Part shown: positions 33,621 through 45,113 of the stretch, in pieces
How positions within the stretch are numbered: position 1 is the stretch's first letter
Layout: each line of letters begins with the position of its first letter
Assembly (NCBI GenBank): GCA_963922205.1
Contig: CAWUHX010000171.1
Span: forward strand, 62,001-126,000
DNA length: 64,000 bases
Origin: Romanomermis culicivorax
Taxonomy: Eukaryota; Nematoda; Enoplea; Mermithida; Mermithidae
Direction: 5' to 3'
Position numbers and translations under genes: made by a program
The notes under the pieces: generated by a model
The model's input: the letters and a program-made list of their open reading frames with translations, nothing else
Databases searched by the model: none
What the model was told of the DNA's origin: nothing

Positions 33621-35370
33621 TTTATTCAGTTTTTTTCAAGGAATGCATGTGGTTTCGAAGGGAATGTCAAAATTGAAAAAGTTGTAGCAGACCCCATTTG
33701 TAATCCACCAGAATCACATGGAAAGTTCGCTTAAACAATAACTGGAAAAAGAGATTATGATGAAAAGCATAGGTGGTGCATTTGCTGCTCTAAAATACAC
33801 AAAAAGCACTTGTTTTCATTGTGAACATACACTTAAATTCACAACTCAATATTTTGATATTTTTCACAAGCAACTAGTTGGTCAAAACACATTAGAGCTG
33901 ATTGAATGTTTGAAATCTTAATGATGGAAAAATTCGAGAAACAATGTTGAAGAACAAACTTCTCTAGAGCCTGTGATTTAATAATCAAATTCACCTGTTA
34001 GAGAAATATTGTGAAATTAAGGACTTTACAAGGGATAGGATGAAAAAAGCCTGGTGATGAATGTCAATGCCCATTTAGGAATAAGAATGAGCAGAGAAAC
34101 TGTACAGAAAAGTGATATTCAGCAATGGGAAGATCTTGCACATAATAGCTACATCAATTATACAAAACAATTTCTGAAGTTTTGCTCCCAAAAAGCAGCA
34201 AGGATCAATTATACAACTATTTGTACAGGTGAATAATTTCATGAGTTCATATTATTTTTCGGAAGAATGGGTATTCCACTTTTATATCGGATATGACAAA
34301 CTTGGAGAGTGCATGACATTATACTTTTTAGTCCCATTAGTCCAACAAGTAAGAGTAATGTCATAATTCTGATGAATCTAGGATGGGACTCCTGATTTCC
34401 GGTACTAGAAGTTGAACTGATATTTGGCAAAAATAATTGCGAATGGTATCTCACATCAACTTACAATGATATTTTTCAAGTATAATGATCCTAACTGTTG
34501 ACCATATCAGAGATCATGTAAACTACTGTTGGTTATACAGATGCTTCAATGAAAGAATGATTTTTCTACAGGTTTGATGTTGCAGATGCAGGTGTACCTA
34601 AATTTGCACAAAGTTCAGGGCTCAATTGGATCAATTAGTTGATAATAACAAGACAATCATGTGTATTTTAAAGTTTTCAGAATTCATTGGAGTATCCATT
34701 TTGTGGAATGAAAAAGATAACCTCAACTGCACAAATGTGAAAAATTTGTTAACCATTGCAGAAATTTGCTGCAAAAATGCACACTATGACAAGAATTGCA
34801 GAAGAAGTTTTAATACCTACTCCAGCATGTAAAAGTTGGTTTTTTGGCTTTAGGTTCGTTTTTAGGACTGATATTGCATCATCTGAATCAAAAACTGTGC
34901 CTCCATATGCCAAATGCTTCAAATTGTTCTGTGAAAACAATGTTGTTCAAAGTTTCAATGAAATATGTGGACAGGAATATGTGTCATCTAATGAACAACA
35001 CTTTGTATTATACTAGATGATTGCCAGAGATCTTTTTTCAAATGGCATGGGTCCAGAACTGGCCTAATGAAGTAAATCCTACTTTGTCCCCTTGTACTAA
35101 TGCATGATATCAATGAGCATGGATCATTTCAAGTGAACTAGTTTATTTTCATTGATGTATGATCTCAACTTTTCTATAGCTGATATACAATATATGTATA
35201 TTTTCAACTGAAGTCATTACAATTTTTTCATAGAAATCTGATTATTTAACTCATGTTTTTATATAGATATAACATAGACTTCCAAATGTGACACAAAGAA
35301 TGCATGAAAAACAAACATTGGCATCATCTACCATCCAATATGCTTTCGTGCAATACAATTCAAATAGTGA
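33621..35370. other. No gene called; short coding-like frames
   Basis: 33650-33830 (DYDEKHRWCICCSKIHKKH) and 34054-34236 on the plus strand look weakly coding but have no recognisable family and are short. They may be remnants of the element that carries repeat R2 on both sides. Confidence 0.25.
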
Positions 35371-36290
35371 GACGATTGGCAAAGAGTCATTCCATTCAAA
35401 TAAGACCATTCCAATTCAGACACTCATCTTGACTCTCTGCAGCATTGCTAAATTTTAGTAAGTTTCTGATATGCCCTGTGCAAATCAATCAATCATTGGG
35501 AAATGGAGGAAAGAGCAATAAATTCACAATCAGTATGAGCATTAAAGGGAATTTAATATGATAGTATTGGCATTGACAGCAATTTTCACAGATGATTGGA
35601 CAATGGATTGGATGATGTGACCAATAGTTGTGGGATTTCCATGCCAGCTCATGTCTTCCATATTTGTCAAGATTTAGATTTTGGTAGTGAGTTTTATAAG
35701 GTATTCCTCACATTCTGTAATGAAAAATGTGAACACATATTGGAAACATGTTGTGAAAAGCATCTTTTATTTACTTGAGATCACATTTTTGGAAACTGTC
35801 ATGTCAAAATGAATGAAGTGAAGTTTAAGTTCCTTGTAGTTATGGTTTTGTTTTTTTGTGCTCCAACAAGTGTTTTTATTTGAAAATAGTCTTCAGCGTG
35901 ACTATAACTTTCTTGTAGCCAATCATAAAATTGATTTAGTTCTTACAGACCTAGAACAAATGAAGATTTCAATTTGTTCAAGCATTAATCTTTTACTTTG
36001 TGCATGTTTCCTAGGTACTAGTGTGTTGAGCAAATTTAGCAGCCAGAAATGCATGGCAAGAATATTCCATAAGGAGGGTCCTTGAACTTTTTATCAAGAT
36101 GGATGGTGGGTTGGCAGGCAAAAAATTAAGAAAAGTTACAGTAGCTTGTTTTTCAAAGGAAATATGCATAATCTTTAAAAAACCTGTTTTAAAAAAAGCA
36201 AATTTCAGGAGGGTGAGTTCACCCCAAAATTTCAGCTGGGTGGGCTCATTCAAAATTATCATTTTCTGCATTATTTTGGAATGAATAACT
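35371..36290 (+). repeat. Unnamed repeat R2, copy B
   Basis: The longest copy. Beyond the part shared with copy A it matches copy C (54140-54980) through GTGAGTTTTATAA, ATTCCTCACATT, GTGCTCCAACAA, TGAAGATTTCAATTTG and TAGCTTGTTTTTCAAA. A and B lie in direct orientation about 2 kb apart. The unit between them might be one element with direct terminal copies. Confidence 0.65.
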
Positions 36291-36971
36291 TTTGTGCAAA
36301 ATTATCAATTATTCGGAACTTTTTGAAAAATTGGATAAATTTTTCTGAAATTACTTATTCTACTGCTTTATTGTTCAAGTCTATTTTTCCTTCATTTGAA
36401 ATTTTTTGGAAAAGTCCACAAAAAGTCATCAGCTTACTTGACTTGATAAGTATAAAATATTGGTGCATTCAAACAGTTAATTGAAGTTGGGTCACCTATA
36501 ACTCATAAGGTGCTTTAACATAATATTTGATATCAACAATATACTTTTACTTATTTATTTCAGACTCCAAAGCATTCATTTCAATGTGAAGTCAAGATGG
36601 CCAGCCATCCTTTCAGTGGAGTGCCATTTTGATGGTTTTGCATAAAAAATTCCAATTTATTCCAAGACATTGCAGTAAGAAATGATATTATTAGAGACTG
36701 AATTTATAGGTGCAAAACATAGAAACATTAGGTACTGCAGAAGGTTCCACAAATTTCAGGGTAGGTGCAATAGTTAGTGCAAAAAATTGATTCATTTAAT
36801 AATACTCTAAGGTCTAATTTCATCACAATCAGTATAGAAAGTAAAATAGCATGATAGATATAACACTGAACTCATCATTTTGAAGCATCAAATTTCATTT
36901 ATGGTCAGACATAATGGATTTGTACAATGGAAAACAGTTTTTTAGTGGCAAACTACTACACATGGAGGCTT
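36291..36971. other. No feature seen
   Basis: AT-rich, no frame or repeat I can support. Confidence 0.4.
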
Positions 36972-37433
36972 TTAATAGAGCTTTAAGGAAGTTTTTTTCC
37001 TGCACCTGCACTCCATCTGTGTATACCTTCCATTATTTTTCTTCCTCCCAACCATGAGCTTTAGAGAAGCCTTTACCTTGTGGCGACTTGGCTTATTTAC
37101 TTGGCATAATTCACATTTTTTGCAATAGTTTGCTATATCTTGTTGCATTTTTATCCAAAAATATCCTTTAGTGATTAACTGATACGTTTTCTTTGCACTA
37201 AAATGATGGGAAAATAAATTATCATGGTACATGTACATAATCAATGACCTTAGTTCTCCTGGGATCACCAATTTTTCAATAGAGTGATCCAATTTAAAAA
37301 GTACACCATTCTTTAGTAAGTAGTCTGAGGCGGGTGTTGTAGGTGCATCTGATTGAGGTTGCATGCTAAGAAGTACTTCAATAACTTTCATCAGTTCATT
37401 ATCTTTTCTTTGCATGGATCTAATATCAAACAT
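36972..37433 (-). pseudogene. Gypsy integrase zinc-binding (H2C2) domain fragment
   Basis: 153 codons. After a leader resembling the RNase H-integrase linker (DYLLKNGVLFKLD), the segment YHDNLFSHHFSAKKTYQLI ... GYFWIKMQQDIANYCKKCELCQ has the H-x-H and CxxC spacing and the Y-W-x-x-M signature of Ty3/gypsy integrase N-terminal domains. The catalytic DDE core is absent: the frame becomes unrelated after about residue 130. No LTR or RT is next to it. It is not the missing end of the 11-16 kb element by position, though it could be the same family. Confidence 0.8.
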
Positions 37434-38573
37434 CTCTTTATTATCTGCAAATGAAATGAAAAATTGAAAGAATCCACCCGAGGTGGTTAGAAATAATTGG
37501 TCGTCGTATTTGTTTAATGATTATGCAGATGTGCCGGACTCTTGGATAGCAACAGCAAATGCCGAATTCCATTGGGGTACCGTTATCATGAATCATAAAC
37601 AATTTTACACCATGGCATTCGATCAAGCGAGTAGAATCAAATTGATTATATGCGCTTACGAGCGCAGTTCGGTCTAAACGAATCAAGCTGATGAATAAAT
37701 GCACAAACGTTCAAGCCTTTGGTTGAGGCTGAGTCGAAAGACTCCACAGTATGCCCCAGTGTGCATGCCCCTTTACCACTATAAATAAATAAGGAACTAG
37801 CCAGGGAGAGTGGCTGTCATGATAAATTCTAGTTTATATTATTTTTATGAACTTCTGTATAATATTTTCTTCCAATTATTATCTTTCATTTTATTTAATT
37901 TAATTGTCTTTTTTCATTTCCGTACTTTTTTTCCATTTTATACAACCGAATTACTTTTCTTATTTTGGACAATCTAATTGAAAAAAAGGAAATTGCTTAA
38001 AATGTATATCGTTCAGCTTATATAATTAAATCTTAAAAAATCTCATTAGGTACTCAGACTCGTACATACTCGTGTGTCCATAATATATTGTATGTTAGGA
38101 AGAAAAATATTCATTCTAGTCTTTCTGATCATTTTCGGATCATTCGCTTTTTATTGATACTCTTTCTTACAATGTAATATCGTATTCCATTTCTCAATCA
38201 AAGTATGTGTGTTAGTTTATATATTGTAGTGGTCAATGGAATAAGTTACAAAAAATAAAGTGTACATTTTGTACCTAGTTGTATTATCCCTACGCGGAAA
38301 AGAACTTGCAAACTTTTCTCTTCGAAAGGCACACGGGCCGTTTTGACATGGCGAGGCTGGCAAATTAGGGTTTACCCCATCAGTGGAATACGGGTTTATC
38401 CCATCACTGATTCAATTTTATATGCAAGTTTGGGTTCAACGTCAACCCCACATCATTTTTCTTACTTTACCTGTTCACATTAACCTGAACAGCCAGGAGG
38501 TCCGGACCCCACCTGAGCACATCAGTTTACCACAGTCGGGTAATCTCTTATCATTCACCAGTTTTACCAAACT
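37434..38573. other. No gene called; GC-richer island 37440-37790
   Basis: 37440-37790 is richer in G+C than its flanks, with a plus-strand frame of 64 codons (VRNNWSSYLFNDYADVPDSW) and an overlapping minus frame. No family is recognisable. Being next to the integrase fragment it may be retroelement or SINE sequence. 37800-38573 is AT-rich without features. Confidence 0.3.
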
Positions 38574-38930
38574 TAGTATTTTGGGATACTTTGACTACCG
38601 AATTCAGTATTTTCTGGTACTTTGACTACCAAATTCATTAATTTTCAGTACTTTGACTACCAAATTCATTAATTTTCGGTACTTTGACTAACAAATTTAT
38701 TATTTTCTGGTACTTTGACTACCAAATTCATTAATTTTCGGTACTTTGACTACCAAATTTAGTATTTTCTGGTTCTTTGACTACCAAATTCATTAATTTT
38801 CGGTACTTTGACCACCAAATTTAGTATTTTCTGGTAGTTTGACTACCAAATTCATTATTTTTCGATACTTTGACTACCAAATTTATTATTTTACGGTACT
38901 TTGACTACCAAATTTCAGTGTTTTCCGGTT
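38574..38930. repeat. Minisatellite, about 11 copies of a 30-33 bp unit
   Basis: Core TACTTTGACTACCAAATT followed by either CATTAATTTTCGG or TAGTATTTTCTGG. For most of the array the two tails alternate, making a dimer of about 62 bp. Copies differ by a few substitutions. There are no spacers of unique sequence, so it is not a CRISPR. Confidence 0.9.
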
Positions 38931-39027
38931 TCAGAAACCCTGTCTACCTCACCTATGTCAGTGAGCTAATTTCGGCAAAATTTAAACCTGGGCCAAGACT
39001 CATTTGTTGTTGGGTAAAGGCTCAGTG

Positions 39028-40255
39028 ATGCCAACCAAGCTTACTATTAGCGATTATTTCAAAAAATAAATAGCAGATGCTAAGCTACTAATTTCTAGCA
39101 CTCCTAATACTACAATGTCTTTGGAGGATGAAGGATCTACTCCCTTAAAGGCAGAGGCACTAGAAAAAGTAGTGAACCTGTGTTCAATAGACTGTCTAAT
39201 GCAGAAGATGGCTGGTGGCAATGCCCATCAAACCCTATAGTCTGTCATAATTGTCCTGGCATGACAAATCACACAATGCATTACTGCCAAAGAAATCAAA
39301 AACAAAAAAGATCTTGTTGTGATATTTGTGGACGTACTACCCATGCCACCGCTAACTGCCGTTCGCCATGTGCAAACTGTGGATTAACAGGCCACAAGTC
39401 TCGAGCATGCCCAAAGCCACAAAGGCAAAATGGTAGTAGTTCTAGAAATTTTCTTCCACAAAACAATCTAATTTTGCCTACCACTGATGCTTCCACAACT
39501 ATAGATTTCGATGATGAAAATTTGGCAAATCTTTTCTCAGCTAACCATGTTGCTAATCAATTTATTCTTTCCATTTCTTCAGGTCCTACTTGCACATGCA
39601 AGCATTGCCCACATTGTGGTAAAGATAAGCAAAGGTCCCACTCATCTTCACCTACACCACATAAGAAATTCCAACCGGAATTTTCGTACAACAATGAGGA
39701 AATGGATGGCAAGGAGACAGAGTCCCAGAAAAGTGAAGAAACATTACAAATGGCACCAGGAGATGTAGCCACTGTGGTCATCCCACGCCAAGACGATCTT
39801 GCAGAAAATACTGCAAAAATGAATATAAATGATCTGGTAAATGACACTGTAAGTTTGACACTAAAATCAGCTAGTAATCTGGCATATTTACAGGTTCCTC
39901 CACCTACCAGCCGAGGGAAAAGGGCAATCAAGGGCAAGCCTTCCACGATTGAACAAAACGCTGTATCTGTTACAGCAGAAAGCTTGAAGAACGAATTACA
40001 ACGTTAGGCTTTGGAACTAAAAAATAGGCCACCAAATGACGTGAAAAAAACAAAACAATCACGCCACAACTTGGATATTTTATCAGCACAATTGCACAAA
40101 CAGCAACTAGGTGAAATTTTTCCTAAAATAGTTTGCCAGAGTACTAACTGGTCATTTTTACAGCCATTGACCACAAATGAAAAATGGCAGCGCCACTCAA
40201 TGGGCAGATTTCAGCTTTGCTCGATCCTTTTTTTAAAATTCGTGTTTGTTGCATT
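39028..40255 (+). pseudogene. Zinc-knuckle (Gag-like) ORF, interrupted by an LTR
   Basis: A plausible ATG is at 39028, with TAA at 39067-39069 and a frame change near 39150-39185. From 39180 the frame is open to TAG 40005-40007 and continues in phase to 40255. It encodes three consecutive knuckles: CHNCPGMTNHTMHYC, CDICGRTTHATANC and CANCGLTGHKSRAC, the last two with exact CX2CX4HX4C spacing, then a polar, low-complexity tail. Knuckles of this kind bind nucleic acid, as in retroelement nucleocapsids. No protease or reverse transcriptase follows; a hydrophobic stretch just before 40255 leads toward the glycoprotein ORF beyond the LTR. Gag-like function is inferred from the knuckles alone. Confidence 0.65.
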
Positions 40256-41159
40256 TGTAACAACCAGATTTTGTGAAGCACTTTACTTTAACCAAATGGA
40301 CGTCACGGCAACAAAACGCGCGGGGGGGAGACGGGCAATTCACAATAGGGGGTGATAGGATACTAATTGATGGCTGCTTTGAGACGTCGACAACAATACA
40401 AAAAACGCAGTGTCGGTTTAAAAATAACGAACGGGCCCCAGTTTAAATGCTTTCCTAAAAATGGCTGCTTGCAAATATAAAACGGAAATGAACGTGGTTT
40501 GAGAAACGAAGAATTCAATAATCCAAAAAAAACTAATAAAATCACCCTTTGCTTCTCTTTTTATACGACGTTTTTGGCCACTCCCTGGGCGTCGCGGGAG
40601 GTCGTGCTTCTGTCCATCTTCTTCGGCCAATCGTCGCTTCCTGCTTCACTTTTCATGCTTACTTACTCACGCCCCTTAACACTTTTCTAGTATGGTATGC
40701 TTTTTGTGTATTGCTTGCTTCCTACAGTGGGCTTAGCCACACCTTTGTGCTTCTGTGCATGCTTCCTGTATCTGTTTCTCTGAATACACGTGTTTTGTGG
40801 GGTCATCGCTACCGTTACACTTGAGACTACTGTCTGGCAGGGCTTTTACTTATTTTACTGTGTGCAGGTGTTGTTTACGATTTTTAGGGGGGATTACGGT
40901 AGCCGTGGAATGTGTAGTTTAGTGTAGGTTCTAGGGGACCAGCTGCCGTTTGTGCAAATTAATTGGGGCATCTTAATTGGACTACGGGGGTGTGAATGGA
41001 TCAAAATAAAGTACTTCACGTAATTCTATAGGAATGTTTGGGTGTGAATCCCAGACACCCTTGAGATGGTAAAATATGAAAATGAAATAATATTTAATAA
41101 ATGTCTATCACATACAGTATGCTATATATTTACAGTACTGCATTAGCAGGTACGTTACA
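40256..41159 (-). mobile_element. Solo LTR with 4-bp target duplication
   Basis: 904 bp bounded by TGTAAC and GTTACA, with CATT on both sides (40252-40255 and 41160-41163). It shares ordered words with 57780-58590: CCAGATTT near one end, CTCCCTGGGCGTCGCGGGAG, AATAAAGT.CTTCAC, GAATGTTTGGGTGTGAAT and CAGACACCCTTGAGA. By comparison with that copy it reads on the minus strand. No internal sequence is attached, so it is a solo LTR left by recombination. It sits within an older reading frame. Confidence 0.88.
40558..40565 (-). promoter_or_regulatory. TATA box of the solo LTR
   Basis: TATAAAAA on the minus strand, at the same place as TATAAAAG in the related LTR at 58026-58033. Confidence 0.5.
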
Positions 41160-42780
41160 CATTTTTTAAAAAGATTAATGTAAAACAATTAAGCTCATTG
41201 TTAATTTTCAGTACTGCTATTCTTTGTAACATGCTTGCAGTAAAAGTTGAGTCATATCAAATTTGCGGGGCTTCACGTAGTGGTCATGCAATCAATGTTC
41301 CAAAGCGCATTGATTGTACGCCTCCCAATAATATACAATACAGTCCTATGAACGTCACAGTTCAAGTATTCACACCTCGCCAGAATCCAAAAGTTGAACA
41401 GGCTTTCAAGTGCATGAGACACGCAAGGAAAATATGTACTAATACTGGATTTTTTGGATCAAAAAGCACTGTTGCAGATCATATAAGCTATCACAATGTC
41501 CCTCGACACGAATGTAAATATGCAGCCCAGTATAAGATCTACAATGGAGAGACTTTGATTAAGCAGAATTCAGGCATCTACTCTACAAACAACAATCTAA
41601 CGGTGCAGTATAAGTGGTGTTGTCCTGACTTTTGTCAAGAAGTAACAAACTTTTTCTTGGAAATGGGACAGGTTGGCACCTGGACTAGAAAAACTTTGCT
41701 AACCGATTTAGGTGATGTTGGAAATTGCCAACCTTCTTCAGGTCTTTGAAACCTGCAGGAAGGGGTTATCATTTGGAATGGCACAAGGTTTACACAGGTG
41801 TGTCACTATGTTTTCATAGTTAATTACTCAGCCCAAGTTTCAGGCGAGTACTATATTATTGATTCCTTACAAGTCACATTTTATAAAAAGCAACCTTACA
41901 CCCATTGCCCGTCCAGTATAGGAGGTAGTATTTTGAACTCACAAGGTGTAGTTCTTATCACACCAAATACTCATATAACCCAATGAGATCAGTCGGCAGT
42001 CAATTTAGTTTCTACTTTTTCTCAAAATGTAGACCCTGTCAATGCTAAACTAAACTACTCGCAATTTAGAGTTGCACAAATGGAAATCATGAATTTTCCA
42101 TTTATATGGCTGGAAATGTGCCGCCACTCACAATGTTATTTGGATCTTGTTTGGCAATTACTTCAATTGGACTCCACTGTTGGAGCAAGATCTTTTTTGC
42201 AGTGGACTGACATAATTGCTGAATTCACAGGCGAATTTGGCCTTGCCACCAAGTAAATGTATCAATGGTGTATCGTGACTACAAAATTGATAATATATGC
42301 TACAAATATCTACCTGTTAGACTAGAGACAAATAGCACCATGTTTGTAGCACCAGGGTCTAATGATCTAGTAACCTTCAGCCCACAAGTGAACTGCAATC
42401 ATCACACAACAGGCATATATGGGTTAAACAATACATGGGTCACTGTGCAGGGAAACGTTCTTGTCACAAACGTCCCATAAGAACTCACATGGAAAGGTCA
42501 TTATAAACTTTTTCAGTTTGACTCACCTATGGTCTTCCATGATCGACTTTCTGATGCACCATCCAGTTATACATTTTTAAAGCAATATATTTACAAGACC
42601 CACCAACTGGAATCAATTTTGACAGGACTGATAAATTATACATCAAGTATGTCACTCCAACCAGGAGCATTGTATGACACCATGTCAAGTATTGGCTCAG
42701 GTGTCCAACATTCCCTGGAAGGAGCAGGAATTGCCCTTGAGCATATTGTGCAAAGTTCACAAAATGGATTTGCAACTAGT
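41160..42780 (+). pseudogene. Viral envelope-like glycoprotein ORF, decayed
   Basis: The reading frame runs from the LTR border through stops at 41747-41749 and 41984-41986, a frame change near 42250 and TAA at 42478-42480, to the repeat at 42781. It begins with a hydrophobic, signal-like segment, then a Cys-rich ectodomain with several N-x-S/T sites and conserved-looking Cys pairs (for example PDFCQEV, WLEMCRHSQC). Near the end is a Gly/Ser helical stretch (MSSIGSGVQHSLEGAG) of the kind before the membrane anchor in some chuvirus-like glycoproteins. The membrane anchor itself is missing. An acceptor-like TTAATTTTCAG at 41201-41211 could serve a spliced envelope message. Best guess is an envelope captured by a retroelement, or an endogenous negative-strand virus glycoprotein. 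The family is not certain. Confidence 0.5.
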
Positions 42781-42850
42781 CTCAGTTCTCTTCAGTTCTC
42801 AGTCAGTTCTCCTCAGTTCTCAGTCAGTTCTCCTCAGTTCTCAGTCAGTC
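42781..42850 (+). repeat. 21-bp minisatellite at the end of the glycoprotein ORF
   Basis: About three copies of a unit containing CAGTTCTCCTCAGTTCTCAGT. It is in frame with the glycoprotein frame, giving a repeated SSPQFSV. It marks the junction between the glycoprotein remnant and the inverted recombinase repeat. Confidence 0.75.
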
Positions 42851-42855
42851 AATAC

Positions 42856-43830
42856 AGCCCTTTTGCTCTGCATATTTTGTCTGCAGAGTTTGATAAAGGT
42901 CCTTTGATAAAACATATTTGTACATCTGTGCCCACTACTGTTATTGATAAGCCACATTTGGTATCTGGTAATTTTATCAATTTGTATTCAATTCGGTCAT
43001 TAGGTTTAAATTTATGAAAATTTTTCAGTTGGCTCTTGTAAATGACTTTGGGAGGAGCACCATTTACATATAACATCATAGCCGAAACAAAATTTAATAT
43101 GGCTGTTTTTTGTGCAAATTTCTCAAAATTTCACCAAAACATTCTCACTGGAGATGAAGAACAAGTATTGCATGAACCTAATTAGAGACATCGAAGCTGC
43201 CTGCATCCTGGAGAATAAAAAAAATTACTTTCTAACATTTTTAAATTCAAAAACACAAATCTGAATGGAGTTGGGTTTCACTGTATCATACAAGATATCC
43301 AAAAAACAATGTAAAATGAATATTTCAACCAACATTGAGAAAAAAACAATTTTAAATCTTCTGAAACCAAAGAAGTGGAAAGGAGCAAGTTTTAAGGAGA
43401 GCATAAAAACTGGATAGGAATATTGGGAATTTGTACTCATCAAAAACGAGAAATACTTGGAGAAGATGTTTAATTTCCAATCTAAAACTCACACTTTTTG
43501 ATTTGACTTCTCTCTAAAAAAATATTCTGCGTGCTTAGAGCATTTTTTCACATGTTCATGAATTTTTCTTCAATTCCGTTGCCATCAGGATAAATGGTAT
43601 GAATTCTGGATGGCAAAATTTAGGAACCAAATGAATTTACTCATATAGCCATTGGCTAAGAAAAATTATCCAACTTTTGCTAATATTGTGAAAAAACTTG
43701 ATAGGTTCACAGAAAGGCCTGTAAAATAGAGGATGTAAAATGTGATAAACAACACCGACTATTTCTCCTTCAGTAGCTGCTTAAGGTGAAATGGTTACTG
43801 ACCATTTATTCTTTTCTCATTTTTCGACTC
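42856..43830 (-). pseudogene. Tyrosine-recombinase-like gene, copy 4, with upstream repeat
   Basis: On the minus strand 42880-43079 encodes APPKVIYKSQLKNF, RIEYKLIKLPDTKCGL and a following hydrophobic strand, matching copies 3 and 5. The box A Arg is lost (APP for ARP). The upstream 43080-43830 matches 55600-56320 on the plus strand in order, including the blocks around TTACTTTCTAACATTTTTAAATTC and CTTCTGAAACCAAAG. So this is an inverted copy of that locus. Confidence 0.55.
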
Positions 43831-43839
43831 ATTGACTAT

Positions 43840-44540
43840 TTATTCTTATAGTATACTTCAGCCAGGACAGTATGCAAGAGTGGACAAAAGTGGATGTCAA
43901 ATGCAAATTTTAATGCTAATTTTTAATCATATAAGGAATAAAAGTGTGCATGCTAAATAATTTTCTTTTTTAATTGGACATTTTTGATCAATGATCAATT
44001 CCATAGGAGAACCATTTTATTGTACTATGCCTTATCCATAGAGCATATATGCATATGTTTGTAGCATCTATATATTTTTGAATCATGTCAGTTCTGTTTA
44101 TTTAGAAATCCTGTTCAATTCCATCTCACATTATGATTATTAACATTTCAGATTTTGTTCATATTTAGAACAAGTTTTGAAAAACAATACAGAAATCAAA
44201 AATTCTTTTTATGTTTTCCACTAGAAATCCTTTGTACATTTTCTTTGTTTGAGCATAGAATTTTGGCATATGTTTTGTTCATTTACATCTCATCTTTTAT
44301 TCATTTCAAGGAAATTGTTGTCATTTCCACAAAATTTTAGTCAATTTTAATACAAGCTTTTTAAAATTTTCACAAAAATTGATTTTTCAGGAAAATATTT
44401 CCTACGCAAATTTTCTATGTGTAGCAATATTAGTTTTGACACAGGCTTTATTCATCTCACTAAACTCCACCTCATTTCATAGATTTTTTATAATTTCTAG
44501 TGAATTTTTGTCTGTTTAAACACTTCTTCCTCTAGGTCAA
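43840..44540 (-). repeat. Inverted partial copy of the 1.5-1.7 kb array unit
   Basis: Read on the minus strand it follows unit 1 (22130-22800) closely in order: TGTGTCAAAACTAATAT, then AAATTTGCGTAGGAAATATTT, and later TTTAGCATGCACACTTTTATTCCTTATATGA against TTTAGCATGTACAC... in unit 1. It directly precedes recombinase copy 4, just as unit 3 precedes copy 2. Confidence 0.7.
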
Positions 44541-45113
44541 GAGGCTGGCAAGCAGAATGAGGGGATGATGTCCCACAGGGGGTTCATGGAAATCTTTTCC
44601 ATGGGAACCATCAATTGGTCCTATGACTTAGGACAAATGGAACAAGAAATAGCGCGAGTGTAAGCAGAAGCATTATGTTTGTGTTAGAAGGGGGTTGCGA
44701 ATAGGTATATGTTCTAGGTGCCTATTGGAAAGGGCTCAAAGGGACAACAGTTGACAAAGGCTGGCAACCCTCAGCATGCTAGGAAGCAGGAGGTGGATGA
44801 CGCACTTTAGCCCTTGATAGCCGTCAAGATCAAGGCCATGTTGGAAGGTATTGGTCAAGGGTCGTGTGTAAGTGCAGCAAAAGATGATCTGAGCATCTCC
44901 ATGGTGTCATCCAGGGCTGTGGATGGCGATTACAATGGGACACTAAGCGTCGACAAAGTAGGGGCCACAGAGCAGCCAAAGAGTCTTAACATAGTTGTGA
45001 TAGAAGGAACAGGTAGGTGCTCCTCCATAGTTTTCATTTTTTTTGTTTTTATAGTAGTTAAAACAATAAACTGTGTTACTGCATATGTCTTGTTATTGCT
45101 TAGAAAGGGAGAA
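44541..45113 (+). pseudogene. Second copy of the internal tail seen at 6.7-7.35 kb
   Basis: Contains FMEIFSMGTINWSYD and MEQEIARV near 44580-44655, then a 100-codon frame at 44814-45116 starting within MLEGIGQGSCVS that corresponds to the frame at 6708-6902. It ends in a purine tract (45102-45113) directly before the LTR-like block. The upstream edge joins the inverted array unit. Confidence 0.5.

Noticed and set aside
38574-38930. Possible CRISPR array
   Set aside because: Units are contiguous 30-33 bp repeats without unique spacers, in eukaryotic DNA: a minisatellite.
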